From: Bryopsis sp. KO-2023 | Taxonomy: Eukaryota; Chlorophyta; Ulvophyceae; Bryopsidales; Bryopsidaceae | Direction of reading: 5' to 3' | Assembly: GCA_030272585.1 (NCBI GenBank) | Contig: BSYQ01000005.1 | Span: forward strand, 4,433,501 to 4,497,500 | DNA: 64,000 nt | Shown here: in pieces, positions 23,645 to 33,269 of the stretch | Layout: every line of letters starts with the position of its first letter | Position numbering within the stretch: position 1 is the stretch's first letter | Made by a program: the position numbers and the translations under genes | Notes under the pieces: model-generated | Seen by the model: the letters and a program-made list of their open reading frames with translations, nothing else | Told to the model about the DNA's origin: nothing | The model's database searches: none

Positions 23645-24254
23645 CGTTTCGTTTCATTCATTGGTTTTTTTATTTTTATTGAAAGAAACGTGGGGTGGGG
23701 GGTTATTCTTTAATGATTCTTTTAATAAATTGTGAGTTTCTTGGTTGGAGGCTGGCACATGTGTGTACCCACTATATTGATGTGGATTTTTTCTCAAAGG
23801 CTTGGGCGAAATCACCTCCTTCGTTGGGCAAGTTTGCCTGATGTAAATTAAACATGCATTCATCCATGCATAGATGTGTGCATGTAAACATGCATGCAAC
23901 TTGGGTGTTGGTTGCGAGGGTGGATTTTTTTGTTTTCTTTTCTGGCTTTCTGCATGACTGTTGCTTTCCATTAAGAGTTGCACTGACACACCTCACACTT
24001 TTCTTCACTTTGCCCACACAACAAAACGAACAGCATAAAATACTGCAACATGAAGGAAAGACTTCAACAAATGAAAAGTAATGCATGGAATTGCAGTGTG
24101 GAGGAGAATGCCTTCTTCCTGAATTTGAGGATTGCCCTTCACAACATGTAATTTCTCAACATGTAATTTCTGTTTTTGTTGCAATGGATGATGGAAGAAG
24201 CAAGAGACAATAACAATCAAATCATCAAACGAGCAATTGACAAGCCATGGCGTG
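23645..24254. other. Intergenic region between COQ8 and the retrotransposon nest
   Basis: COQ8 3' flank. It contains short palindromic CATGCATG-type patches (near 23855-23905) and no supported exon. Before the retrotransposon inserted, this DNA was continuous with the upstream region of ATE1 (resuming at 43482). Confidence 0.5.
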
Positions 24255-24259
24255 CATGG
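24255..24259. repeat. Target-site duplication CATGG, left copy
   Basis: The identical pentamer follows the 3' end of the outer element at 43477-43481. Five-base duplications are usual for DDE integrases of Ty3/gypsy elements. Confidence 0.9.
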
Positions 24260-25712
24260 TGTGACGGAGCTAGAAAGAACATGGCAGATGTACTGCCAAC
24301 AGAATGTAACATTAATCCCGATTATAATTCGGAAGAATGGAATTGCCAACTCGCACTGATAAACAGTTGTATTACAGCTGCTCTATGTGAGACCTGGCGG
24401 TTCGAACGTTGGGTTCAACTCCCAACGAGGTCGATGACGTAGGAATGGTTGTATATCGATGCGCTGGACAATATCGAATAGTTGGCATGCCAACCCATAG
24501 CTAGCGCAGAGTACTAGGAGTCATACTGACGGCACTGTCATACTAAGACATCCGAGGTATGACTTCTACGAAAAGCGCCGCTGGGAAAACAAGGAGCCAA
24601 CGAAAACACGGTGGAAAACAGCGCATAGGATACTACCCACTACGAAACCCGATCCATAAGGCGATCTAGACAGCTTTTAGTCGGGTCGCTAAAGCGACCC
24701 TAGCTGTGACGCCGAACTCGCCGCCAACACATGTGCGCTAGCGCTAGAACTGGCGGCGAGTATAAAAATAGCGCCGAGGTCTGTTAAAATAACTCTGACC
24801 TCGGCTCTTACCTCGTGAACTTCTTACCTCGGATATCTATCTAAAGAAGAGACTTCGCACTTGTGACGGACTTAAGGAAGCTTCGCGACTTACCTTAAAC
24901 GGGAATCCGGATCTAACGAGGTACTTCTGGCCAAGGATATGATTACCCAAGGATTATGCAGTTCACTTTCAAAGTGGGATACACCATCCCTTCTCTTTTT
25001 CTGTAAACATTTCCTTGCAAAATTATGTGTGAGTGTATGTGTGTGAATAAGGAAATCACGGATGATTTCCTCCATCCTTCTAAATTCTAGAAAGAATAGT
25101 GTTTCTGAAGTGTTTATAGTTAAGAGGAGTCAGTAGGGTGGCTGAGGGTAAAATAGGCTATTTCTGATTAGTCTTTAATCCTAGAAGTCAGAAGTAAAAG
25201 CTAGTGGGGGAAGGTGCTGTTCTTCCCTTAGGAGTTTTTGCACTCAGAGGAGCTGCCCTCTCCTCTGAGTGTCTCCTTGTCTTTTGTTGTGTTTTTCCCT
25301 TCTCCAGCTCAGTTTCCAGAGTCCCCTTAGGCCATGGTCTCTTAGCGACCACCCTCCAGGGGACTCCACTTTCTGTCTCAGTCTCGGGAGCAAGGCCCTC
25401 TTAGCGGGTGTCTCCGTCGACTTTGACTCGTATTGCGTTCAGGTGCCTGGTCTTAGGCCTTTCGTGAGTGGCAGGGTTCGAACTTATGACTGTTGGATTG
25501 CGATGTTTTGATTGTGCGACTGGTCTTAGCCGACTTCTTGGGTGACGATAGTTTCAGTGCGTTGCAGTTTAGATACCGAGTTTTTGATATGACATTCACA
25601 GTTGGCGTAGTCCGACTCAGTTGCTGTAGACAGACTCTGCAGTAGTTCGGTGCGACACTACCTTTAGTCGCGGCGCGAATGAAAAGTTAGTAGTTGCGCC
25701 GAATGCGCTTTT
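24260..25712 (+). repeat. 5' LTR of the outer element (1453 bp)
   Basis: It matches 42013-43465 base for base as far as I can follow. It begins TGTGACGGAGC right after the target duplication and runs to GCGCTTTT, immediately followed by the PBS. It lacks the terminal GGATCGTCACA seen at the outer edge of the 3' LTR. U3 contains several perfect palindromes and a TATA box at 24761. The T-arm-like hairpin GTTGGG/CCCAAC around TTCAACT (24408-24426) includes a B-box-like GGTTCAACTCC. Confidence 0.9.
24481..24768 (+). promoter_or_regulatory. Palindrome cluster and TATA box in outer LTR U3
   Basis: Upstream of TATAAAAAT (24761-24769) lie a 14-bp palindrome GTTGGCATGCCAAC (24481-24494), a hairpin GGGTCGCT/AGCGACCC with AA loop (24683-24700), and a 10-bp inverted repeat CTCGCCGCCA (24717-24726) / TGGCGGCGAG (24751-24760) that encloses the palindrome GCGCTAGCGC (24735-24744) and abuts the TATA box. 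The same set recurs in the 3' LTR at +17753. These look like binding sites for dimeric regulators of the element's transcription. Confidence 0.6.
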
Positions 25713-25725
25713 TGGTTTCGGAGCG
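25713..25725 (+). other. Primer-binding site of the outer element
   Basis: TGGTTTCGGAGCG directly follows the 5' LTR and starts with TGG, complementary to a tRNA CCA end. The inner element has the same 13 bases one base after its own LTR, which supports a common tRNA primer. It resembles the initiator-Met-type PBS TGGTATCAGAGC at 10 of 12 positions; the exact tRNA is not determinable here. Confidence 0.75.
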
Positions 25726-25878
25726 GTAAACGAACTTCGGATTTGTTAGGATAATGGGCCCACTAACATCACAACGAGAGTTTTGTGCAACACTGTTCAT
25801 TGTTCACCCTGGTGACCACCTCTCGTAAACGAGAAAGCGCTCCAGAAAGTAACACAAGTGTAACACACTGTAGGAACA

Positions 25879-27798
25879 ATGGTAGGAGCAACGTCTGCCG
25901 ACAAGTATCGTGCTCCCAAGCTCGAGAAATTCGACGGAAAGAAACCTCCGGCAGCGGAGTGGTTTAAGACTGTGGAAGCAACAGCCACAGCACAGAACTG
26001 GCCCGAAGGCTCTAAAGTGAGCAGGGCTAAAGCAAACTTCACGGATGGGGCGGCTCGTTGGGCGGCTGCTCTCGCCGATGATATGAGTTGGGAAAACTTC
26101 CGAAAGAAGTTTATGAAAAGGTGGCTGGGGGCCACTGATGAATTGATGAGCGAGTTGAACAAGCGTCGTCAGAAACCTCACGAAACGGTTGAAGATTACG
26201 CCGACGCCCTCAGGGGCCTGGCCGACGATATCACAGATATCCAAGCTGCCACACGCGACGCAAACACTTCTACCATCACCCTGAACGGCGAGTTTCTTCG
26301 CCATATCTTTCAGGCTGGTATCTCCCCTAAGATAAGGGATGCCATAGCCCCCTTTCAGCACCAAGACTTCGATGCAGTGGTAACTGCAGCAAAGTCAGTA
26401 GAAGGGTTGGGGATGTCTAGAAAAAGAGGGGCTCCAGACAGTTCTGATTCTGATACTGATACAGGAAAGGATACAGATAAGACTACCACCAGCAAGGAGG
26501 ACAAACTTTTGAGCAAAGTCATGAATAAAGTTCAGAAAGTACTGGAAAGTCACATGACTCAAATTTATGCAGCCCTGCCAGCCCCAGAGGAAAGACTGCA
26601 GGAATGGCAGCATAAAGTCAAGGAAAAGGGCTCAGGAGGCAGAGGTGGAAGGAGTCAGAGCATAGGAAGAAATAGGACTATGGGATACTACAGTCCTATA
26701 CTGAAAAAGGATCTGAACTTAGGGGAATGCTGGCACTGTGGGGTACCAGGTCACAGATGGGGAAACTGTTCTCAGAAGAAGTCAGGGATAACCTATAGTC
26801 TACAGAGCAGAGCAGGCAATACTCCCCTTATCTTACAGAGGATTACTGACAGAGGCAACTCCAGGCCACAGGAACCTCAGATGAACATGGTGGAAGGAAA
26901 AACCTTGGGGGTTGAGAATAAGTACAGGTCAGGGAAGAAGCATGCCCTGGTGGATGCTCAGGCATTCTTAGACAAGACTGAACTACCAGTTCCCCTCAAA
27001 ACCTTCATGTACTATGCCCCTGAAATTAGGGAAGTCTTCATGAGGGAGGCAGAGTTGATGAGCTCTGTAGGGGCAGGGGTAACACAGCCCCTTCACTTTG
27101 ACCCTGAAACCTCTAGTCAGGAGGGTGGAGAAAAGGAGGTTGGGATGCTGGAGGTGGACACCTTGCAGGGGGAGAAGACCCCCAGGAATATCCCAGCTAG
27201 GTGTGATATCAAAATCCAAGGGGAGGCCTTTGAGGCAGTGGTGGACACAGGGGCTAGCCACAGTTGTATGTCTAAGGCCACTGTGGAAAAGCTTGGCCTG
27301 GTGGACGAGGTCCAACCTTCGGAATGGATGTTTAGGACAGCTAGTGGGGAAATGGCCACCGCACTGGGAAACCTTCCAAATGTGTACACCAATATAGGAG
27401 GGACTGGCACCCATGGATCTTTTATCATAATCGACACTAACACCTATAGTGTCCTGCTGGGGGTGGACTTCCTGAAGTCCATCAGGGCCATGATTATGAT
27501 GGGGCCCCAGCAGATCTTCTACCACAAGGGTAATGGGAGGATGGGGGCTATCCCACTAAGGACTGTGGAAGATCAAGGCCCAGGAGCAGGAGGGGCAGTT
27601 CAGACTGCAGTGGGAAAGAAAAGGAAGGGTGGGAAAATGACCCAGGAGAAGAAGGTCAGGTTCAACCCCATCACTGAGACCATTTCAGAGGAAGCTCCAC
27701 ACAGTCCTTTACCACCAGGATTTAGGAAGAATACCAGTCAGGCCAAAGGAGTTTTGAAAACCAGAGGGGGAGAAGGTTCCTTCAAGGATTTTCAGTAG
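25879..27798 (+). CDS. gag-pro: Outer element Gag-protease polyprotein (639 aa)
   Basis: The frame starts at an ATG 166 bp after the LTR. Residues about 10-170 form a retrotransposon Gag capsid-like domain (SWENFRKKFMKRWLG, RRQKPHETVEDYADALRGL). A CCHC zinc knuckle CWHCGVPGHRWGNC lies near residue 285. An aspartic protease with active site VVDTGASHSCM lies near residue 455, followed by the flap/C-terminal motif VLLGVDFLKS. The stop at 27796 separates it from the RT frame, which is open in the -1 frame, so a -1 shift or another bypass is needed. Base composition changes abruptly near 26400: CpG is frequent before and nearly absent after. Confidence 0.9.
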   Translation: MVGATSADKYRAPKLEKFDGKKPPAAEWFKTVEATATAQNWPEGSKVSRAKANFTDGAARWAAALADDMSWENFRKKFMKRWLGATDELMSELNKRRQKPHETVEDYADALRGLADDITDIQAATRDANTSTITLNGEFLRHIFQAGISPKIRDAIAPFQHQDFDAVVTAAKSVEGLGMSRKRGAPDSSDSDTDTGKDTDKTTTSKEDKLLSKVMNKVQKVLESHMTQIYAALPAPEERLQEWQHKVKEKGSGGRGGRSQSIGRNRTMGYYSPILKKDLNLGECWHCGVPGHRWGNCSQKKSGITYSLQSRAGNTPLILQRITDRGNSRPQEPQMNMVEGKTLGVENKYRSGKKHALVDAQAFLDKTELPVPLKTFMYYAPEIREVFMREAELMSSVGAGVTQPLHFDPETSSQEGGEKEVGMLEVDTLQGEKTPRNIPARCDIKIQGEAFEAVVDTGASHSCMSKATVEKLGLVDEVQPSEWMFRTASGEMATALGNLPNVYTNIGGTGTHGSFIIIDTNTYSVLLGVDFLKSIRAMIMMGPQQIFYHKGNGRMGAIPLRTVEDQGPGAGGAVQTAVGKKRKGGKMTQEKKVRFNPITETISEEAPHSPLPPGFRKNTSQAKGVLKTRGGEGSFKDFQ

Positions 27799-29883
27799 GG
27801 TCAGAGGTCAGGCCAGGTGACCTCAGGGGTGTGGCCACAGGGTTACACAGATTTACCACCAGAGGGGTGACATCCCATGAATCTATTCTGGTGGCACAAG
27901 AGGAGAAGGTCTCTACCTTTGCAGACCTAAATATAGGGGATAGCCTTTCCAGGGATGAAAAGAGGGCTGTAGAGAAACTATGCAAATCTAGGAGGGATGC
28001 CTGGTCTCTAAGTGAATATGAGATAGGCACCCTCAAAAACCATAGTTATAGGATAGAGACTGGCACAGCAAAACCTGTGGCCAGGAGGCAGTATAGAGTT
28101 AGTGAGTTCCAAAAAGGGGAAATAGAGAGGCAGTTGGAAGGGCTGATCAAAGCAGGGGTGGTCAGACCTAGTCCGGGGTCACCTTGGTCCTCCCCCACAC
28201 TCCTAGTCCCTAAGAAGGCTCCAGGGAAGTGGAGGTGGTGTGTGGATTTTAGGGACCTGAATGATTTGGTGGAGGCAGATCAGTATCCTCTGCCTCTGAT
28301 CGATGAACTATTAGATGGGTTAGGAGGCAGAAAGTATTACTCTAGTTTAGACCTGAAGTCGGGTTACTGGCAGTTGCCCCTGGCAGAGGAGCATGCAGGA
28401 AAGACTGCCTTTAGGACTTCATTGTAGCGAATCAGGGTTTCTGACAGCCCTGCAGTACGTCAGCAGGCTTGCTGACAGTCCTGCAGTACTTTAAGTAGGA
28501 GGCTGGCTGCCCTGAGGCAGCATACAGTCAGTCAGGGTGTGCTGGCAGTGAAGTAGTACGTGGACTACTGAGCTGGCAGCTAGAATGTTCTAGAAGGTCG
28601 CTCAGCACCACAGGAATGGCCGTGGGGCTGAGCTGGGCTCTGATTGAAAGGACTGCAAGGTCTGATGCCTTGCAGCAGTGATGCAGACTGATGTTACAGC
28701 CTATGATCAGTTAGGATCAAGGCTGCTAGGGTATTCTATAAGTTCTTGGGGTTTGAACGTTCTTGTAACCTTACTTTGGGATTGAACTCCCTTTGTCTCG
28801 CTTCCAAGTCGTCTATTCTTTCCCTCCAAGCCGTTTCAAGCTTGCAGTTCACAGCCAGCAGCCCACAATAGCGGTCTGCAGGCGGATTTACTACATTCAT
28901 CAGGATTATATGAATGGGTTAGGTGCCCTCAGGGGCTTAAGACTATGCCAGAGGCCTTCCAGAGAGTAATGGATTCTTTGTTTGGCCACCTGGAGGGGGT
29001 CCAGGTCTACCTGGATGACATAGTCATCTTTAGTTACACCTTCCAGGAGCATATGGAAACCCTGGAAAAGGTGTTAGATATTTTGGAGAGGGAGGGGGCT
29101 AAATTATCCATAGAGAAGTGTTTCCTATTCCAGAGGGAGGTGGAATACCTGGGGCATCACATCTCTAAAGCTGGGTTCAGTCCCCAGGAGGATAAACTAG
29201 AGTCTATAGAGAAGCTGAAGACTCCCACCACAGTCACCCAGATCAGGGCTTTTCTGGGGTTAACAGGCTATTACAGGAGGCATGCCCCAAATTATGCTAG
29301 GGTGGCAGGCCCTCTTACCCAGCTCACTAAACAGGATATGCCTTTCCTGTGGACCTGGGAGTGTGAGATGTCTTGGAGGCTGTTGAAGAAAATGCTGACT
29401 ACAGCCCCAGTGGTAACCACTCTTAGGAGGGAGGGGGAGGTATTCTTGTGTACTGATTGGAGTCAGTATGCAATTGCTGGAGTGTTGGGTCAGATTCAGG
29501 AGGGGCAGGAAAAGGTCATAGCATATTACTCAAAGAGGAATAGTGAGACAGAGGCTAAATATGCTCCCTCCCAAGGGGAGGCCATGGCAGTAATCAAAAC
29601 TATGAGGAGGTTTAGGTATTACTTGACAGGGAGGGAGTTTACTGTTTTCACAGACTGTAGTGCTTTGACCTGGCTAATGAGGGCTAAAACCCTGACCTCC
29701 ATGATGGCCAGATGGGTGATGGAGTTGCAGAGCTACAAGATAAAGGTGGTATACAAGCCTGGGAGTCACAATGTCAATGCTGATGCATTGTCCAGGCTTG
29801 TGATGAATAGAGAGAGAAAGGCTAAGACACAGGATCTGCCAACTGTGTCAGAACAATTGCCTTTAGGGAGGAAGCTCAGTTAG
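27799..29883 (+). pseudogene. pol: Outer element RT-RNase H frame, broken by a solo LTR
   Basis: The N-terminal RT part (27799-28422) includes the palm motif WRWCVDFRDLNDL and YPLPLIDELLDGL. The frame is cut inside RT by the 473-bp solo LTR; it resumes at 28896, after which the YLDD catalytic box (VYLDDIVIFS), the thumb and RNase H (CTDWSQYAIAGVLG, TDCSALTWL) follow to a stop at 29883. The 478-bp net insertion shifts frame by one, and the two halves are in frame when it is disregarded, so there is no other damage. No CpG at all occurs from 28901 to about 30110, and every arginine in this part is coded AGA or AGG. Integrase is not in this frame but in a separate one at 39725. Confidence 0.9.
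28423..28895. mobile_element. Solo LTR (473 bp) inserted in the outer RT gene
   Basis: The ends TGTAG and CTACA are inverted and flanked by TTCAT on both sides (28418-28422, 28896-28900). It carries an 18-bp direct repeat of type CTGACAGYCCTGCAGTAC (28441-28458 and 28472-28489). No internal coding region or second LTR is present, so it is most simply a solo LTR left by LTR-LTR recombination of a third family, unrelated to the LTRs of the two full elements. A short non-autonomous element is the alternative. Confidence 0.85.
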
Positions 29884-30179
29884 TGAAGTCTAGGATGAAG
29901 AGAGTGACTAGTCCAAGGGAGGACTAAACAAAGGCTATACTGAGAGAATTATATGGGACAAAAGGATAAGGGAGGCACAGGACCAAAGCTGGGAAATGCA
30001 GGGTTATCCAAGAAAACCCAGGGAGGGTGAGCAGTCTCTGGGAGGGATCAGGCAGTGGTTAGAGTTCTTAAGCAGGGATCAAGCTGTGAGGAAGTAGACA
30101 ACCATCAGAGACCACCGAAGCTGAGTTCAACTAGAAAAATAAAGACTTAGTCTTCGCCAGGGAGTTAAAGTTTCCAGAA

Positions 30180-30680
30180 ATGATGAACGCCGTCCAAGCC
30201 GCAGCTTTCGCACACATTGTCGCTGTAGTGTTAGAGCTTCTAGTGGATATGGAAGATTTTGAGGAAGAACTTCGGACACGACTAATCCAGGGGGAATACA
30301 GGATGAATACGAGGGCAGGCCGGGAGGCCAGGATGAATGTCGCAAAACTAGCACAATACACAGAGGCTCTTGCGAACATACGGGTCCTGTTAGAAGATTA
30401 CAGGGCGGGTGTTCCTGCTGGCCCGGGCCCTCTGAGAGCTGCTAGACAACAGATAACAGCGAGTTTGGCGGAACCTATAGGAACTGCAGTAGGAGGGGGC
30501 CCATCTTTCGACCCTGCCAACATGCCAACCTTTTTCCCGGTGGCGCACGTCGAGGCCAGGTTCGAGGAGAATAGTGACGGGGAAATGCAGGAGGTGCCTC
30601 CAGACGAGACGATAGCGGTTTACTCCTCAGGGGAGGAAGAAAACGAAAGGGATGTGGGGGCCCCTGGTCCCAGTGGTTAG
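30180..30680 (+). CDS. Outer element accessory ORF between RNase H and integrase (166 aa)
   Basis: The ATG-started frame is CpG-rich, unlike the RT region just upstream. The N-terminal half is helical (AAAFAHIVAVVLELLVDMED, then NVAKLAQYTEALANIRVLLEDY). The C-terminal part is Pro/Gly-rich and ends in an acidic Ser/Glu tail (IAVYSSGEEENERDVG). No domain is recognised. Its position splits the RT-RNase H frame from integrase, which is unusual for Ty3/gypsy. It may be a structural or accessory protein of the element; translation is unproven. Confidence 0.5.
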   Translation: MMNAVQAAAFAHIVAVVLELLVDMEDFEEELRTRLIQGEYRMNTRAGREARMNVAKLAQYTEALANIRVLLEDYRAGVPAGPGPLRAARQQITASLAEPIGTAVGGGPSFDPANMPTFFPVAHVEARFEENSDGEMQEVPPDETIAVYSSGEEENERDVGAPGPSG

Positions 30681-30779
30681 ATAGTGTTTGTGGGTTTTTA
30701 GAGAGTGGGGAGGTTAAGTGAATGATGCCCTGAGAGGCAAGAGGGAAAGTTTATGTTGATGTTGGGGTTGGAGGGTTGG

Positions 30780-31350
30780 TGAAACGGCTGACTTAGTAGG
30801 CGAAGATCTAGGCGGAAAACAGAGGTTACAGTCTGAGAGTTCCAGGTAGTCGCGGACTGACTGGAATGGGGTAGTTACGTGATGCTCAACGAGAGGCTGA
30901 AACGTAGTGAAAAGAGTTCGAACCAGGTTCAGTATATTCAGTGTCAGATCTCAGATGGCTGAGAGTTTGGGTAGAGAGTCGGGAGTCAGACTGGAAGGAG
31001 CTTCAGTCTGGGTCCTTAGTCTAGAGGTTATCAAGGGTTATAAAGGGTTAGTCGGAGCTCTGGCTAGAAGGGCTGAGCTGAGAAATGATAGAGACGTTTT
31101 GAGGAGAGCTAGATGATAGCTAGTATTTGTAAGGTTAGGAGATGGGCTGGGAGTTCTCTAGAAGCTCTGGGCTGAGAGTATAAAAGGCTGGGGATCGTTG
31201 TAAAGAACAAGCTTGTTGAAATAAGATTCAGTTGTATACTCTCGTGTCTCAGACCTTTCTTACAGAACTTCTGGTCGTCTCCCAACGTGTGTGAAGAACG
31301 GGTTAAGTGGCGGCTGGAAGTATTCAGCCTCAGGAAACAAATCCGTTTCA
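30780..31350 (+). repeat. 5' LTR of the inner element (571 bp)
   Basis: It matches 38441-39011 at constant offset 7661, starts TGAAACGG and ends CCGTTTCA. A TATA box TATAAAAG sits at 31179-31186. An open 69-codon frame inside it (30907-31116) is repeated in the other LTR and is probably meaningless. Confidence 0.95.
31179..31186 (+). promoter_or_regulatory. TATA box of the inner element
   Basis: TATAAAAG lies about 170 bp before the LTR's 3' end, so transcription would begin near 31210 and give a short R-U5 leader before the PBS. The copy in the 3' LTR is at 38840-38847. Confidence 0.65.
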
Positions 31351-31351
31351 C

Positions 31352-31364
31352 TGGTTTCGGAGCG
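31352..31364 (+). other. Primer-binding site of the inner element
   Basis: TGGTTTCGGAGCG starts one base after the LTR and equals the PBS of the outer element. Only eight bases separate it from the first ORF's ATG (31372). Confidence 0.8.
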
Positions 31365-31371
31365 AGTTTCT

Positions 31372-31602
31372 ATGCCTATAATCAGAGAAGAAGAATACTG
31401 GTTTGGCGAAGAAGGAGATCCTAGGTTACTGCTTGTAGACCTCTGGCTGGAAGAGAACCCGTTGGAAGTTCTGCACATAGGCGAAGACAATAGTGATACT
31501 GAAAGCACAGGATCAAGCGAATCGAGAACTGAGACGGAGGCGACAGTTGATCTTCCGCTTACCCCTGAAACCCCAACTCAGGAGGAACCCCAACATCAGT
31601 GA
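31372..31602 (+). CDS. Inner element ORF1, acidic 76-aa protein
   Basis: It begins at an ATG just behind the PBS and ends in TGA. The first part is hydrophobic-acidic (EEEYWFGEEGDPRLLLVDLW), the second Ser/Thr/Glu-rich (DTESTGSSESRTETEATV). No family is recognised. ORF2's first ATG lies 11 nt after its stop. It is the first coding frame of the transcript, so its start would be the default initiation site. Confidence 0.55.
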   Translation: MPIIREEEYWFGEEGDPRLLLVDLWLEENPLEVLHIGEDNSDTESTGSSESRTETEATVDLPLTPETPTQEEPQHQ

Positions 31603-31613
31603 GTTCGTTGTCT

Positions 31614-31913
31614 ATGGACCCTTGGCTGGCTCACCTTCTCGATCTTTATTACAGAGTAGAGTGGCAGTATCCCGGCGAGGAACTGGACTTACCAGTAGTG
31701 CGGAGGGAAGCTAGGAGGAACGAGGTCCAGCTAAACTACGAAGAACTCGACCTACTCTGCTTCCTGAAAGAGCTGGAAGAACAGGCTGACAAGGAGAATC
31801 AGCCAACCCCAACTACCGAGTCACCTCTCGACTTTCCCACTACATCAAGGTTTTACCGCTACGACGAGGAGGAACGGAACTCCTTGGCCCTGACATCGCT
31901 TTTTCACCAATGA
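31614..31913 (+). CDS. Inner element ORF2, 99-aa protein
   Basis: The start is ATG 31614; an upstream GTG in frame is less likely. Residues WLAHLLDLYYRVEWQYPGEE and LNYEELDLLCFLKELEEQAD suggest helices; the tail is charged. It ends in TGA at 31911-31913, which overlaps the ATG of ORF3 as ATGA. No homology is recognised. Confidence 0.55.
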   Translation: MDPWLAHLLDLYYRVEWQYPGEELDLPVVRREARRNEVQLNYEELDLLCFLKELEEQADKENQPTPTTESPLDFPTTSRFYRYDEEERNSLALTSLFHQ

Positions 31914-32269
31914 AAGAGGAGAGGATCCACGAACTAAACGACACCTACCAAGTAAAGTGGACGCTCGCGCAGCCAGGAGTACATAACGTACGGGGGCACG
32001 AGCAAGAGCCGGTTGTGAACTCAGAGGGTCTGGAAATCCCAACTATCAGACCTCTGGGTTTGTTTGGCGACAAGTTTCTGCAGCTGACCCAAGAGGAGCG
32101 GCAGATCGTGAGGACGTGCACCGGAGATCCAGAGAGGAAGAGGGTTCCAGACACCCTCGTAAATCAGGAAGGAGAGTCAGTGGAGCTCCTTGATCGGAAA
32201 AGGCAGTCGAAGAAAGTTAGGGTATCCGAATTTACCTATCCGCGGAATACCCTAACCGAGGATTTTTGA
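31910..32269 (+). CDS. Inner element ORF3, 119-aa protein
   Basis: Its ATG (31910-31912) overlaps the ORF2 stop in the tetranucleotide ATGA. The sequence is charged and includes YQVKWTLAQPGVHNVRGH and FGDKFLQLTQEERQIVRTC. No known domain is seen. Its stop is seven bases before the gag ATG (32277). The tight packing suggests ORF1-ORF3 and gag are read from one RNA by reinitiation. Confidence 0.55.
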   Translation: MKEERIHELNDTYQVKWTLAQPGVHNVRGHEQEPVVNSEGLEIPTIRPLGLFGDKFLQLTQEERQIVRTCTGDPERKRVPDTLVNQEGESVELLDRKRQSKKVRVSEFTYPRNTLTEDF

Positions 32270-32276
32270 GGCTGAG

Positions 32277-33269
32277 ATGGAGCAACAGGTGGCTGAGTTG
32301 AGGGCGGCGTATGAGGAGGTAATGGGAAGGTTGAACCGAGTGCAAGGCGTGGTCGAAGAAGTACCGGGAATGCTGAGCACGGCGGTGAATGAGGCTGTGG
32401 GAAGCTCCATTTTGGAGCAACTAACCGACAAAGTGGGAACAGCAATCGGGGCGGCAACTGCAGCACAGGCTGGAACGGCGGCTGGAAGTGGTGGTCGAGG
32501 TAATGACCTGAGAAGTAAGCCAGCCCGACCTGATCTGTGGGGAGGCAGGCAGAATGACCCTCCTATCCAGGATTGGTTGTTCAGCCTCCGAGTGCATTTT
32601 GACGCCACCCACGTCGAAGATGGAGTCTCGAAACTCCGCCTGGCAGGATCTCTACTGAGAGGGCCAGCCGCGACATGGTGGAGGACAAGAGTGGAGGAGT
32701 CGGAGACTGATGGAGGCCGACCTTTGCCGACGTATGAGGACTTCTGTGAGGAGCTGAAAAACCAGTTCGGGGAACCACATTTTTTGCGCCGCACACGGAC
32801 AGAATGGGCGAATTTACGCCAAGGCGGAATGTCTGTGCGGGAATACACGCATCGTTTTAGACAGCTGATGCTGTATATTTCCGACGCATCAGAGGGCGAG
32901 AAAATACACAGGTTCGTCGATGGTTTGCGAGGGAGGGTTGGCATCGAGACCGACCTCCAAAACCCCAAGACCTTGGATGAAGCTATTCGAGTGGCGGAAA
33001 GGTGGGGAGGAGCTCAATCCGGGAGTTCGATCTTGAATCGAGATCGCGGCGGCGGCGGCAACAGCGGCGGCGGAAATCGCAGATCAGATCACATGGAATT
33101 GGACTACGTCGGAAGAAGGCGACAACAGAGACAGCAGAAACAGCGAGGTGATAAAGAGAGAGAAAGAAATAAGCCAGTCTGGAAGAAAGAAAAAGCAGAC
33201 GGAGAGGTGAAGTGTTACAAGTGTGGGCGTCGAGGGCATTACGCTCGAGACTGCCCCTCGCGAAAATGA
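32277..33269 (+). CDS. gag: Inner element Gag (330 aa)
   Basis: An N-terminal helix rich in Gln/Glu/Val precedes a retrotransposon Gag domain (residues about 85-240: [55 protein letters not shown]). A basic Arg/Gln linker and a C-terminal CCHC knuckle [14 protein letters not shown] follow. The TGA stop at 33267-33269 overlaps the pol ATG (33266) as ATGA. It is the structural protein of virus-like particles and binds RNA through the knuckle. Confidence 0.92.
   Translation: MEQQVAELRAAYEEVMGRLNRVQGVVEEVPGMLSTAVNEAVGSSILEQLTDKVGTAIGAATAAQAGTAAGSGGRGNDLRSKPARPDLWGGRQNDPPIQDWLFSLRVHFDATHVEDGVSKLRLAGSLLRGPAATWWRTRVEESETDGGRPLPTYEDFCEELKNQFGEPHFLRRTRTEWANLRQGGMSVREYTHRFRQLMLYISDASEGEKIHRFVDGLRGRVGIETDLQNPKTLDEAIRVAERWGGAQSGSSILNRDRGGGGNSGGGNRRSDHMELDYVGRRRQQRQQKQRGDKERERNKPVWKKEKADGEVKCYKCGRRGHYARDCPSRK

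Noticed and set aside
25700-25726. Simple 11-bp deletion at the end of the 5' LTR of the outer element
   Set aside because: It would not explain why the same 11-mer (plus GT) also stands between the PPT and the 3' LTR. It remains the main alternative and is listed as refuting evidence to look for.
30907-31116. 69-codon frame inside the inner LTRs
   Set aside because: Present in both LTRs simply because they are copies; it spans U3 sequence and has no coding signature.
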